A DNA stretch of 64,000 nucleotides from Quercus robur (Eukaryota; Streptophyta; Magnoliopsida; Fagales; Fagaceae). The position numbers and the translations under genes are program-made. Shown one piece after another: positions 35,264 through 45,855 of this stretch (position 1 is its first letter; each line of letters starts with the position of its first letter). The notes beneath the pieces are model-generated. The model made no database searches, was not told where the DNA came from, and saw only the letters and a list, made by a program, of their open reading frames with translations. The stretch is taken from assembly GCF_932294415.1 (NCBI RefSeq), contig NC_065536.1, positions 32,879,354 through 32,943,353 on the forward strand, in the 5' to 3' direction.

Positions 35264-36282
35264 TGTTAGGACATGTGTTTCACATGTTAAGAACATATGT
35301 CATGATTTTATGTAATTGACTTATCCTTTGACAAAACGCACTTTACTTGTATTTGGGTAGATTTAGGATGTTTTAAATACTTCAAGAAACCTTGTTTCAA
35401 GATCAAGTATTGAAACTTTCAAGTCTGTTCAAGAAAACAAGTTCAGAGTGCAAAATCATTACAGCTCGACAGCTGCATCTATCGAGCTTAAGGAAGCTGT
35501 TCTTCATTTGGTGTGCTCGACACTTGCTCGACAACTGCTCGACACCTGCTATCTGTCGAGGTTTAAGATTTTCAGAATTTCAATATGATTTTCTTGGGAT
35601 CCGTGAATGTGTCTTTGGGCCTTCTTTTCTCCTAAACCTAGACATATAAAAGGATCAGTTTAAGGGCCGTCAAAGTGTTCACAAGTTGCACAAGTTTTGA
35701 GCAAACTCTGTTTAAGCAAATTGTGACCGGAGACGAAATGTTTGCTCTAGTTCATCTCTTTCTCTTGAAGAAGTTGCTGTGTATGTGCACCGTAGGGTTT
35801 TGTAACCAAGCATCTTCTTGATCTTCATCGTGTGGATGAACTGAAAAACTTTGCAACCAACAACCTTCTTAGTTGGTGATTGAAGTCGCGTACTGGGATC
35901 CGCGCAATTGGTTAGTCACGTACTGAGAGTTGTGCATCTGAAAGGGGAACTGTCACTACAGAACAAGTCCAATTGGGTATTGGGGTAAGGGTTCAACTGT
36001 AGGTTGGTAAGGTACTTGGATTCCTTTACTTGTAACCACTTGTTGTGATAATAGTGGAGTTTTAGGAGTGGTGACCTGAAAATCACCTGATGGGGTTTTT
36101 GCTGTTAGGTTTTCCCCATTCGTAAACAAATCACCGCGTTATTTATTTTCCGCTGCATAATTAGTTTATTGGTGATTTGTTTGTGCTACCACGTGTTTGC
36201 ATGATAAATTGATTAATTAATAACTTGGCTAATTAATTAATTAATTTCTATCACAAGGGGTCATTCAGTTTGTGGCCTATCA
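35264..36282 (+). repeat. Copia-type 5' LTR
   Basis: TGTTAGGACA...GGCCTATCA. Contains a cluster of CTCGACA/TGTCGAG motifs (35464-35560) and a TATA-like CATATAAAAGG near 35643. It differs from the 3' LTR by roughly 3-4% in the first 200 bp and in copy number of the CTCGACA motif. Confidence 0.95.
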
Positions 36283-36284
36283 AG

Positions 36285-36296
36285 TGGTATCAGAGC
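36285..36296 (+). promoter_or_regulatory. Primer-binding site (initiator Met tRNA type)
   Basis: TGGTATCAGAGC two bases after the LTR end; this is the standard primer site of plant Ty1/copia elements. Confidence 0.95.
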
Positions 36297-36355
36297 GGGC
36301 ACACTCTGATTAGGGTTTAATCTTTGCTGTGTTGATCCATTGACCCCTGTTTGTC

Positions 36356-38257
36356 ATGGATAGAGGACAGTCATTAATCATGCCTCCTTTATTTGATGAC
36401 ACTAACTATAAAAACTGGAAAGTACGCATGAGAGTTTTCTTGCAGTCTTTGGATGAGAAAGTGTGGCAAGCTGTGGAGATAGGCTGAACTAAGCCTACAG
36501 AAGCGCCAGCCGACTGGGATGATGCCAAGATTAAGGCGGCAAACTTCAACAGCAGAGCTTTGAATGCATTGTTCAGTGCTGTCACCAATGAGGAGTTTAA
36601 GAAGATATCCTCCACTGAAACTGCCAAGGAGGCTTGGACCATTCTCCAGACAACCTATGAGGGTACTAAGGCTGTCAAGGACTCAAAGCTTCAGAGGCTC
36701 ACTACAAGCTTTGAAGATATAAAGATGGAGGAGGATGAGTCTTTCGATGAGTTCTATGCCAAGCTAAAGGACATAGTAAACTCAGCCTTCAATCTTGGGG
36801 AAACCATTCTTGAACCCAAGATTGTGAGGAAAGTGCCCAGATCTCTGCCCGAGAGATTTCATGCCAAGATTACGGTAATAGAGGAATCAAAGGATATTAA
36901 CAAGATTCCTCTGACTGAGCTGGTTGGAAACTTGTAGACCTACGAGCTAAGGTTGACAAGAATAGGCAAGTTGGGTAAAAGCAAGAGTATGGCACTGAAG
37001 GCCAAGAACAGTGAAACAGATGAATCTTCTGATGATGAAGATTCTAAGATGAAGTCCTACATCACCAGGCAGTTCAAGAAGTTTATGAAGAATGCCACTG
37101 GAAAAGGTTTCGACAAGGACTGCAGGCAATCCAGTTCTTCTCAGTTTAAAGGCCAAGACAAAGGGAAGAAGGATGCTAAGGAAGGTGGTCAGTACACTGT
37201 TCCCTCAGGACCTAAGTGTTTTGGGTGTCAAGGCTTCGGTCACATGAAGCATGAGTGTCCTACATACCTCAAGAGCATTGGGAAGAGCAAGGCACTTGCT
37301 GTTACCTTGAGCGACACTGAGCCTGAGGATGATTCCGACAATGAGGATGACGGAATCTTAAATGCCTTCACGGCCATGGTCAATCCTACTGATGGGATTG
37401 TTGAAGATGTGGTTGAAGAAGAGGAATTGGTGGAATCTAAGTTTGAGAAGATGGATGATCAAGATGACATCCATACTGCCTATGAGAAGCTGTATAAGCT
37501 TTCTGAGAAGCATGAGAAATTATATAGGCTAACCACCAAGAAGCTCAGTGATGTGGAACTTGACCGTGAGGAGCTTTCCACAAAGTTTGATGAAGCGAAT
37601 TACACTATTGGAACACTGAGATTCAAGAACAATTTCTTGGCTGAGAAGACCATGAAGCTTGAAGCGGAACTGTTTCAAGTCAAAGCTCAATTGGAGAGAA
37701 CTTCAAGCGCAAAGCTGGATAAGATGCTGAGCATTCAGAAATCTGCTTCAGATCGAACAGGTTTAGGGTATGGACTTTCTTCTTCTAATACTGCTTCTTC
37801 TAGTACTACTGTTTTTGTTCCTTCTGCTAATAATGTTAAAACTGAGAACAATGACATTAAAATTGAATTAGCTAGTGAGAACTTAGACAAGGGTAAATCT
37901 ATCTTAGGAGCACTCCCTAAGCTTGAGAAGAAAGATGTTAAAAACCCTAAGGCTAAGAAGGCTAACTCTCAAAAGCCTAAACAAAAGAAACAGCATCTCT
38001 GTCATCATTGTGGAGCTGCCAGTAATACTCGACCAAATTGCTACAAGTGGCTTGCCACTCAACAGAGCAAAGGCATGATAGCATCTGGGAACCAGAATCA
38101 ACTTCAATTCTCTCTCGCTCCCCTTGGTGATCTTTTCAAAGTCCTCATGTTCCTTTCGAACTTGAACGGCTTTAATTCTTCCCCTTCACTGCCGGTTCAA
38201 GAGTTTGCTAGACGAAAAGGTTCTTCCAAGGTGTGTAAGGAAAATGGCTCCAAGTGA
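36356..38257 (+). pseudogene. Copia-type gag, one frame with two stop codons
   Basis: The frame runs from the ATG at 36356 to TGA at 38255 (633 codons) with in-frame TGA at 36485 and TAG at 36935. The N-terminal part is the copia gag domain (FDDTNYKNWKVRMRVFLQSL, SSTETAKEAWTILQTTYEG). A zinc knuckle CFGCQGFGHMKHEC (CX2CX4HX4C) lies at about 37220-37260; a second, CHHCGAASNTRPNC near 38001-38043, lacks the His ligand (Asn instead). A coiled-coil stretch lies between them. Gag would form the virus-like particle that packages element RNA. Both stops are one transition from sense codons. Confidence 0.92.
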
Positions 38258-39633
38258 TTCTGTCACTTTTCTCTCTCTTTTCTTGTTTTTGTGTGTGCAT
38301 TACTTATGTGTTTTGCTTTCATGTTTTGAGTCAGTCTAATTTTTATGCTTTGTTTGCTTAACATGTTTTTGTTTGGTTATTTTTCAGTTTTTCTTTGTTT
38401 TGTTTTTCATATAAAAAAAAAAAAATTGAAAAATCAGAAAAAAAAAAATACAAAAACAGTGTGTGTTTTGTGTACTTTGGTACTTGTGTACCTTGGATGG
38501 CCATTGAAACAAAGTCGTCTAAACTTTGTATCATTTGTAGCTTAGATAAGCATCTCTATGCACAACTAAGCAAGTGAGCTTTGTGGCTCGTGTTTGTGAT
38601 GAGTACGATTAAGTTGTCTCTTAAACTTAACACGCATATCACTCTTTTTGACGAGAAGGACTAAAAAATCCTGAGAGAAATGCATAAATAACCATCTCAC
38701 CACTGTTGCCCGCCAATCATAATATGACACCTGTATGCTTAGGTATAGCAAAATTGGAATGTCAAATATCTTTGGGTATTTCTTCTCTCTCTTTTATAAG
38801 CCCATGCATGATATGCTTAAAGGAAAAATATGCAAAGAAAAATCAAAAGCAAAAAGATAAAAAATGCTTTAAATATGTTTGCAAGCGTGTATTCTAGGAG
38901 ATGTGAGAGTTATAGGATGTACCTCAAAGGTGATAGTCCCCATCAAGCAGTTATGATTGTGTGTGAGTTAAAGTGATTTTCTCATATCTCAAATTGTCAT
39001 AACATGTATACACTTGTGCAAACTTGCGATGTTTTTCACACACAACACACAATGTTCTTTGCTATTCTTGATACATGTGTAGGTACAATGTGATTTGGCC
39101 ATCACGAGGTTTTACATGTGTTAATATACGCTCACTAAAACTATCTTGACTTGTTTTTTAAATATAAAATTAGTTAGACTTGTTTAGTGTCTGTGTGGGT
39201 TTTTGAAGATCCTTGTGCTTAAATTCTCATTTAAGAGATGTTTTTGAGAGCTTAATATGTTGATTGGATCATTGGTTGAGTTGCATGTTGGATTGCATTC
39301 ATGTCTGTGTTTTTCACATCTCGAAAAACTGTTTTTAAAAGCTGTCTCGACACCTCCTCGATACCTGGCTATCTGTCGAGCTTCCTTAAGCTTTTTCTTA
39401 TCGCAATCTCGCTTGCACCTCGATACCTGGTGGATCTATCGAGATTAGGTCTGTATGCTCGATAGCTCCTCGATACCTGGTGGATCGATCGAGCTTCTGT
39501 TTCTAATTCTGGTGTGTTGATCCTCGATATCTCCTCGACACCTCAGCTGTCGACAAGTATTTCCTCGACACCTCCTCGACAAATCGCTCAATACCTCTCG
39601 ATACCTGCATCTGTCGAGATTTACTAGCTTTCC
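38258..39633. other. Non-coding spacer between gag and extra ORF
   Basis: T-rich sequence where pol would be expected. No RT, integrase or protease motif. Its right part (39340-39630) is crowded with TCGA-centred motifs (CTCGATACCTGG, CTCGACACCTC, TGTCGAG), the same motif type as in the LTRs. Confidence 0.7.
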
Positions 39634-39641
39634 TATATAAA
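39634..39641 (+). promoter_or_regulatory. TATA box of the copia-type extra ORF
   Basis: TATATAAA directly after the TCGA-rich cluster, followed by a C/T-rich leader and a plausible 5'-UTR intron: donor ACTTG|GTAAGC at 39780, acceptor CCTGTTAG at 40155 (or GTTAG at 40165). The layout is that of an ordinary Pol II promoter. Confidence 0.6.
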
Positions 39642-40173
39642 GCTTCTGCGCGATCCAGATCTCATTTCCATCGATCTCTCTCTCGATACTTCTCTGTTTC
39701 TCTCCCAAAAACACTCCAATCTCACTCCTATCTTGGTTCTCAAGGATTTTACAAGGTTTTTCAAGTTTTTCTTCACTTGGTAAGCTTCTAATCCTTTCTC
39801 ATTCATGCATTTCATGTTTTGAAACCTAGGATTTGGGGTTTTTGGAAATTTTTGGGGTTTTTCAAAATTGATGAGATTTCATTGAAATTTTGGGTTGGGT
39901 TTTCACTTAAATGAGTTTAAAACCTCATACATTGCATCACATTTGCATTATAATGGTATTACCATGCATTTAGATGTGTGCTATATGTTTGTGTGCTGAT
40001 AGGTTTGGATTGGGCTGAGCCCATGATACAATTTCCTTTGCATGTCACATGTTCATGCATTTCCCATGCATACGTACTTCTTTTCAATATATTTGATATA
40101 TTTGAAAATGTTTGGGACTTTTTTGATTGTCTTTCTTTCTCTCCCTCCCTGTTAGTTTACGTTAGTCGTGTCT

Positions 40174-41370
40174 ATGGCACCTAAGCGTAAATCCACTTCA
40201 GCCCGGAACCCTCTTCATTCCGGTGCTTCTTCTTCGTCTGATCCTACCTTATCTTATATCCGGTTCCGTGATGATGATGCCTTTAAGGCATTTTCGGAGA
40301 ACTTTTCTAGACGAGGCATTCATTCGGAATGCCAAGTCATCTTGACTGATTTTGCCGACACCGACCTTCCCTCTGTCATTCACAGTAGGGGATGGGAGTC
40401 ACTGTGTGACGTCCTGGTCACCTGTCCTCTTGTGCTTATCCAGGAGTTCTACTCCAACATGCACGGGATTGATTGGTCAGTACCTTTTTTCTTCACTCAC
40501 GTTCGAGGTACGTGCATTCCTATCACACCGCAGTTGGTTGCGGATGTGTTTTGGGTTCCTAGGATAGAGTTTCCTGACTACCCTGGTTGTGAGCGTCTGA
40601 GGATTGTGTCTAGAGATGAGCTCATGTTTGCTTTCTGTGAGCGCCCTACTTCTTGGGGTGAGCATCTTTTTACACCATGTTGACCTTTTGCTAAAGGTCC
40701 TAGATTCATGAACATGGTGATGACTTTTGTTTTGCATTCCCTCTCTCACTATAACTCCATCACAGAGCCTCGTGTTCGATTTTTGTTGTCTCTTCTTGAG
40801 CATCTTACCATAGACTTCCCTTCTCATTTCATTCTGTCTATTATAGATGTTCATCTAGATTCGGCGACCCGTGATAAGCTCATCTTTCCTTCCATTATCA
40901 TGAGGATTCTACGCCATTTTTCTGTTCCTTTTCCCTCTTCCGACCACTTTACCGTCATGTGTGCCATAGATTACGCTACTGTTAAACGTAGCGAGGCCCA
41001 GCTTCGGTCACGGCAGTCGGATTCAGCAGCTCCTTCCTCCCGTTCGGCTCCATCCCGTTCAGCTTCATCCACATCGGCTCCTCCTTCTTCTTCGGGCGAT
41101 GTGTCTCTAGGAGATATCATGGCATAGCTGCAACGCATGGATGCTCACCTCGATACACTCTCTACGGAGTTGTATCAGGTGAACATTTGTGTCGGTCGTA
41201 TTGTACGACGACAGGCGTCTATGGGTGGCTTTACTCCTAAGGCTACTCCTTCACCACCTTCTCTCATGACTTCTGCTTCTGAGGATAAGGATGATGATGA
41301 TGGTGATGACGATGATGCTTCCAATGATGATGATGGAGATGCTAGCTCTGCCGATGAAATGTCTACTTGA
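40174..41370 (+). pseudogene. Extra ORF of the copia-type element (putative plant transposon protein)
   Basis: ATG at 40174, a single frame of 398 codons to TGA at 41368, with in-frame TGA at 40681 and TAG at 41125. It starts with a basic, Ser-rich segment (MAPKRKSTSARNP), then the globular region with RGWESLCDVL, IQEFYSNMHGI, THVRGTCIPITPQLVADVF, which I assign to the 'putative plant transposon protein' domain found with plant LTR elements. It then has a Ser/Ala/Pro linker, a short heptad-like segment (LQRMDAHLDTLSTELYQV) and an acidic Asp-rich tail. The function is unknown. It ends 560 bp before the 3' LTR. Stops are single transitions from CGA and CAG. Confidence 0.8.
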
Positions 41371-41921
41371 CACTTTTACCCTTTGTCATTCGTGACAAAA
41401 AGGGGGAGTAGTTTTGGTATGAGAGTAGTCCATCTTAGGGGGAGAGTTAGTATAGGATCATTTTGTTAGGGGGAGTGTTGATACATTTTTTAGGGATGTA
41501 GTGAGGATAGTATGTATCTTTTCTTTTCTTTCGTTTTAGATACATTACTCTTGTACATGAGGTCTTGTGACCATTTATAGATATACATTGTACTTATCTC
41601 TTTATTTATATTGATGTATGTTTTTCTTTCACCTACCCTTTCATGTGTTGTTTCTTTTCTCTCTTTATACACATGTTTCTTATACTTGTATGCAATCTAT
41701 TATTTCTGTTTCACACAAAGATGCCTTGATGAGTTTTATTTAAAGTGTTTCAGAAATACAGGTTGTCAAAGTTTACTTGCCATAAACTCTCTTCTTGCAA
41801 AGTTTTTCAAGAGTTTGTATTAGGATAGATTTTATTGTATTCAACAAGTGAATATTAGTTGAGTGATTTATGACTTCTCTTATGTGTTCATTTGTTTGTT
41901 GTGGTTTTGTCACAAATTGCC
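41371..41921. other. Spacer with internal G-rich purine tracts
   Basis: Three AGGGGGAG-type runs near 41401, 41437 and 41468 precede the real tract next to the LTR. Such repeats are common in the 3' part of plant copia elements. Confidence 0.6.
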
Positions 41922-41932
41922 AAAGGGGGAGA
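41922..41932 (+). promoter_or_regulatory. Copia-type polypurine tract
   Basis: AAAGGGGGAGA one base before the TGTTAAG start of the 3' LTR; the standard plus-strand primer position. Confidence 0.9.
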
Positions 41933-41933
41933 T

Positions 41934-42944
41934 TGTTAAGACATATGTGTTTCACATGTTAAGAATATATGTCATGATTTTATGTAATTGGCTTATCCTT
42001 TGACAAAACGCACTTTACTTGTATTTGGGTAAATTTAGGATGTTTTAAATACTTCAAGAAACCTTGTTTCAAGATCAAGTACTGAAACTTTCAAGTCTGT
42101 TCAAGAAAACAAGTTTAGAGTGCAAAATCATTAAAGCTCGACAGTTGGCTCGACAGCTGCATCTATCGAGCTTAAGGAAGCTGTTCTTCATTCGGTGTGC
42201 TCGACACCTACTATCTGTCGAGGTTTAAGATTTTCAGAATTTCAATATGATTTTCTTGGGATCCGTGAATGTGTCTTTGGGCCTTCTTTTCTCCTAAACC
42301 TAGACATATAAAAGGATCAGTTTAAGGGCCGTCAAAGTGTTCACAAGTTGCACAAGTTTTGAGCAAACTCTGTTCAAACAAATTGTGACCGAAGACGAAA
42401 TTCTTGCCCTAGTTCATCTCTTTCTCTTGAAGAAGTTGTTGTGTATGTGCACTGTAAGGTTTTGTGACCAAGCATCTTCTTGATCTTCATCGTGTGGATG
42501 AACTGAAAAACTTTACAACCAACAACCTTTTTAGTTGGTGATTGAAGTCGCATACTGGGATCCGCGTAATTGGTTAGTCACGTATTGGGAGTCGTGCATC
42601 TGAAAGGGGAACTGTTACTACAAAACAAGTCCAATTGGGTATTGGGGTAACGGTTCAACTGTAGGTTGGTAAGGTACTTGGATTTCTTTACTTGTAACCG
42701 CTTGTTGTGATAATAGTGGAGTTTCGGGAGTGGTGACCTGAAAATCACACAGTGGGGTTTTTGCTACTAGGTTTTCCTCATTCGTAAACAAATCACCATG
42801 TTATTTATTTTCCGCTGCATAATTAGTTTATTGGTGATTTGTTTGTGCTACCACGCGTTTGCATGATAAATTGATTAATTAAGAATTTAGCTAATTAATT
42901 AATTAATTTCTATCACAAGGGGTCATTTAGTTTGTGGCCTATCA
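41934..42944 (+). repeat. Copia-type 3' LTR
   Basis: TGTTAAGACA...GGCCTATCA, followed by GCAGG. Compared with the 5' copy it has one extra CTCGACA unit near 42140 and lacks two near 42200. Confidence 0.95.
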
Positions 42945-43400
42945 GCAGGAAAATATTATCTTGTTGATTCAGGGTACCCGATGAAGACAGGGTTCCTTGC
43001 ACCATATAAGGGGGAGCAGTACCACATCCTCGATTTTCAAAGAGGTTCACAGCTGCATCGTCCAAAGGAGAGATTTAATTATCTCCGTTCCTCACTTTGT
43101 TCGGTCATAGAACAAACTTTTGGAGTTTGGAAAAATAGATGGAAAATTTTGAGATGTATGCCAGGCTTCCATATACGCACTCAAAATTACATCATTGTTG
43201 CTACAATGGTTCTTCATAACTTTATTAGAGCACATGACCACAATGACGTTCCACATTCGCGTTCTGCACGGGGCACATATGGAGGTAGTGAGGGAGGTCA
43301 TTACGATGGAGTGGCAGATGTGGTCTCTTACTTGGATTCAGATGAGATGAAAGAGGTTCAGAACTATATCATAGCATCGATATGTATGGACCATAACTGA

Positions 43401-44189
43401 TGGTTCACAAACTTCAATGTAATACCATTTTGTATTATGGTTCTTTTTTTGTTGTCAAGCATAACTAATAGCTCACAAAACTTGATTGTAAAGCCTTCGA
43501 TTTATGAAGTTGTATATATCGTTACATGTGAAACTCATCAGTATTGCAACAGTAGATTTCTTGATTACAAGGGACTTCTGAATAGAGTTCAATCTAATCT
43601 GAATATTACAGTAAACTCAATGGATTTTAAGATTACAACAGTAAACTACGAGGAATTTATACAAAAAAGAAAAAAAAAAAAAAACACACACACACACACA
43701 CATAAAATTTGCTCTCAATTTTTTTTAAGACACCAAGAACCCAATCTATCAATGGCTAGCAAATTGTGTATATATATATAGACACGCATATACAACAACA
43801 GAATTTACAATCTTCTTTAAACTTAGCAATAACATTATCTCCATCAAATGTCTCCACATTATTTTAAAAAGTACAACTACATACATATCATAAACTGACT
43901 TGCAATAGTACGATTAACACACAAAACAAATGTAATAATACAACTTGCAGTTATTACATACATACACATCCCATTATGGCAAACACATCTGCCTGATTTT
44001 GACTTCCCCAAACCTAGTAGACAAGATAAGCAATACTAGAAACATGACCCCCAAGACTACTAGAGCTATCGTATGAAGTTTCAGCGACAACTATAAAACC
44101 TCCTACCAAATGTATGAAGTTTCAGGGACGTCCTAATTCTGCAGTTCTCAACGTCACAAAAATGGCCATCAGAACTGGAGAGATAGTTA
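43401..44189. other. 3' part of the Harbinger element, non-coding
   Basis: Follows the transposase stop. An (AC)n tract (about 43684-43702) and a (TA)n tract (43770-43780) are present. I did not find a clear right terminal repeat of the Harbinger element here. Confidence 0.4.
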
Positions 44190-44197
44190 CTTGTTTC

Positions 44198-44960
44198 TAG
44201 GGGTGTGCATGGGTCGGGTTGGGTCGGGTTGAGGGGATTTTTTGACCCAACCCACCATGGTGGGTAAAAAAAAATTCAACCCAACCCAACCCATCACATA
44301 AGTCCAACCCAACCCAACCCAACCCACATGGGTCGGGTTGGGTCGGGTTGAACCCATGGGTTTGACAAAATTTTATTATTATTATTATTATTATTATTAA
44401 ATTGAGTAGAAAAAAAAAATATATATTAATATATTAAAAAAACCTAAAGATTAGTATCAATGTAACTCCTTAAAGACAAACAACACTAATGACTAAACAA
44501 CAATAGTAATTTATTAGGATTTGTGTGAACTAATTAGCTTTTATATAGGATAGGAAGAACTGGCTATTTAAAAAAATTTATTAATTATATATATATATAT
44601 ATATATTTATTTATATATATTAAATTAGTATTAGTAGGAGGAACGGAGGAAATGCTGCTCTACAGTTGTTTTTTTTTTTTTTTTTAAATTATTATATATA
44701 TATATATATATAAGTGCCCTACAATTGATTTAAAAAAAATATTAAATATAAAATATATTTTAAATATATATTAAATATGGGTGGGTCAGGTCGAGTTTGG
44801 TGGGTTTGTAATTTTATGACCCAAATCCAACCCAACCCACCATAAATTTTTTTTTTGTAACCCAACCCAACCCACCAAGCCTTAAAAACCGACCCAACCC
44901 GGTAGGTCGGGTTGGGTTGGGTCGGGTTTGGCAGGTCAGTGGGTTTTCTACACACCCCTA
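44198..44960. mobile_element. hAT-type MITE with exact 8-bp target duplication
   Basis: Ends are TAGGGGTGTGCA and, in reverse complement, TAGGGGTGTGTA. CTTGTTTC flanks both sides exactly (44190-44197 and 44961-44968). Sub-terminal arms consist of many GGGTCGGGTTGGGT/ACCCAACCC repeats and the AT-rich core has (TA)n and (ATT)n tracts. Ends of CAGGGGTGTG type plus an 8-bp duplication define the hAT superfamily. No transposase. Confidence 0.93.
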
Positions 44961-45329
44961 CTTGTTTCCGACATTCGTAGTTCTTGGCAGTAGATATTAC
45001 GTTGGCTTGGAATAGTGAACAGTACACCAAACTCACTCTACACCATCACGTAAACAAGTCTACAAGACCGCCAAGAATTACACATTAGATAATTATCATA
45101 AATTGAGCATGTTTACATAATAACGACCTATGAAACACCAATAAAGTTACTGATCTTGACACATTTGAAAACAAAAATCTTCTTTAAACTATAGTGCAAG
45201 AAGCATATATATTTAAGACTTGAAACTATAGAAACTATCTCCCCACATGTAACTCAAGAGTTTTTATGTAGACATGTTGGTGTAACTAAATTTATAGAAA
45301 CAAAATGCAAATGATGTAAAAAGCCAGAG

Positions 45330-45480
45330 GGTGCATCACCAGCTGCTACACCAGTGCAGCTCAGCTTGCCTCATACTGCAGCAGCTAGTGCACCAGGTGA
45401 TGCAGCATCAGCTGCCACACTGGTGCAGCACAGCATGCCACCCAGTGCAGTAGCTCGTGCATCAGAGTTGCCCAAACATG
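45330..45480 (+). repeat. Two-unit ~72-bp GCA/CAG-rich repeat
   Basis: CAGCTGCTACACCAGTGCAG at 45337 recurs as CAGCTGCCACACTGGTGCAG about 72 bp later, each followed by GCAG.AGCT.GTGCA. It keeps a plus frame open (45354-45659), which I take as a by-product. Composition recalls the minisatellite LTR at 12262-12779, so it may be another LTR fragment. Confidence 0.5.
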
Positions 45481-45666
45481 CACAAGCTATTGCCAAATAT
45501 TATGGTACTTGTATTATTAAGAATGCATTGACATACACAAAACATTATGGTACTTGTACTCTTGTAGTGCCAAATGTACATTTATTAATCATTTTAGTTG
45601 CTATTCCATACCGCATTGGTGTAATTTATCAAATGTTTATCTGTATTATTTATGGTTGACATGCAG

Positions 45667-45855
45667 AGTCAGATGGCAGTAGAAATATTCAAAAATATGA
45701 AGCCATGTGGTATCCCCCCAGATGCTGCAACTTATAATATAATGATTGATTGTTGTACTATTTCAAGATGCTTCAAATCTGCATGTGCACTGGTTTCTAT
45801 GATGGTGTGTGATGGGTTTTATCCACAGACATTAACTTACACCGCTCTCATAAAG
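45667..45855 (+). pseudogene. Captured exon of a pentatricopeptide repeat (PPR) gene
   Basis: 63 open codons between a 3' splice site (CATGCAG|AGT) and a 5' splice site (ATAAAG|GTAATT). They encode most of two PPR units: AVEIFKNMKPCGIPPDAATYNIMI and SACALVSMMVCDGFYPQTLTYTALI. The exon is phase 0 at both ends. No neighbouring PPR exon was found, so it is an isolated piece captured as DNA (introns kept) inside the transposon nest rather than a gene. Confidence 0.75.

Larger units (their letters stand above)
35264..42944 (+). mobile_element. Copia-derived element with gag and extra ORF but no pol, 7.7 kb
   Basis: LTRs of 1019 and 1011 bp, primer site TGGTATCAGAGC (initiator Met tRNA type, usual for Ty1/copia), gag, then about 1.9 kb non-coding DNA with an internal promoter, a plant-specific extra ORF, a polypurine tract and the 3' LTR. 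Flanks are GTAGG and GCAGG, a 5-bp duplication with one difference. No protease, integrase, RT or RNase H motif is visible in any frame between gag and the 3' LTR. This fits non-autonomous gag-only LTR elements (TR-GAG type) mobilised in trans. Confidence 0.88.
34230..43400 (+). pseudogene. PIF/Harbinger transposase (HARBI1-like DDE), interrupted by copia element
   Basis: Four exons: 34230-34267, 34361-34856, 34946-35177 and 42949-43400. DDE_Tnp_4-type catalytic residues sit in GAIDGVHV (D), HDTRIF (D) and VIEQTFGVWK (E); helix-rich N-terminus with FRMSSHVFRQLC. It cuts and pastes elements with TIRs at TWA targets. Exon 2 has TAG after WYECV and TGA after ETVH, both explainable by C-to-T change. 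Intron 3 now contains the whole 7.7-kb copia element, inserted exactly at the 3' splice site. The reading frame joins across all introns (PPPG + KYYLVDSGYP), supporting the exon model. Confidence 0.9.
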
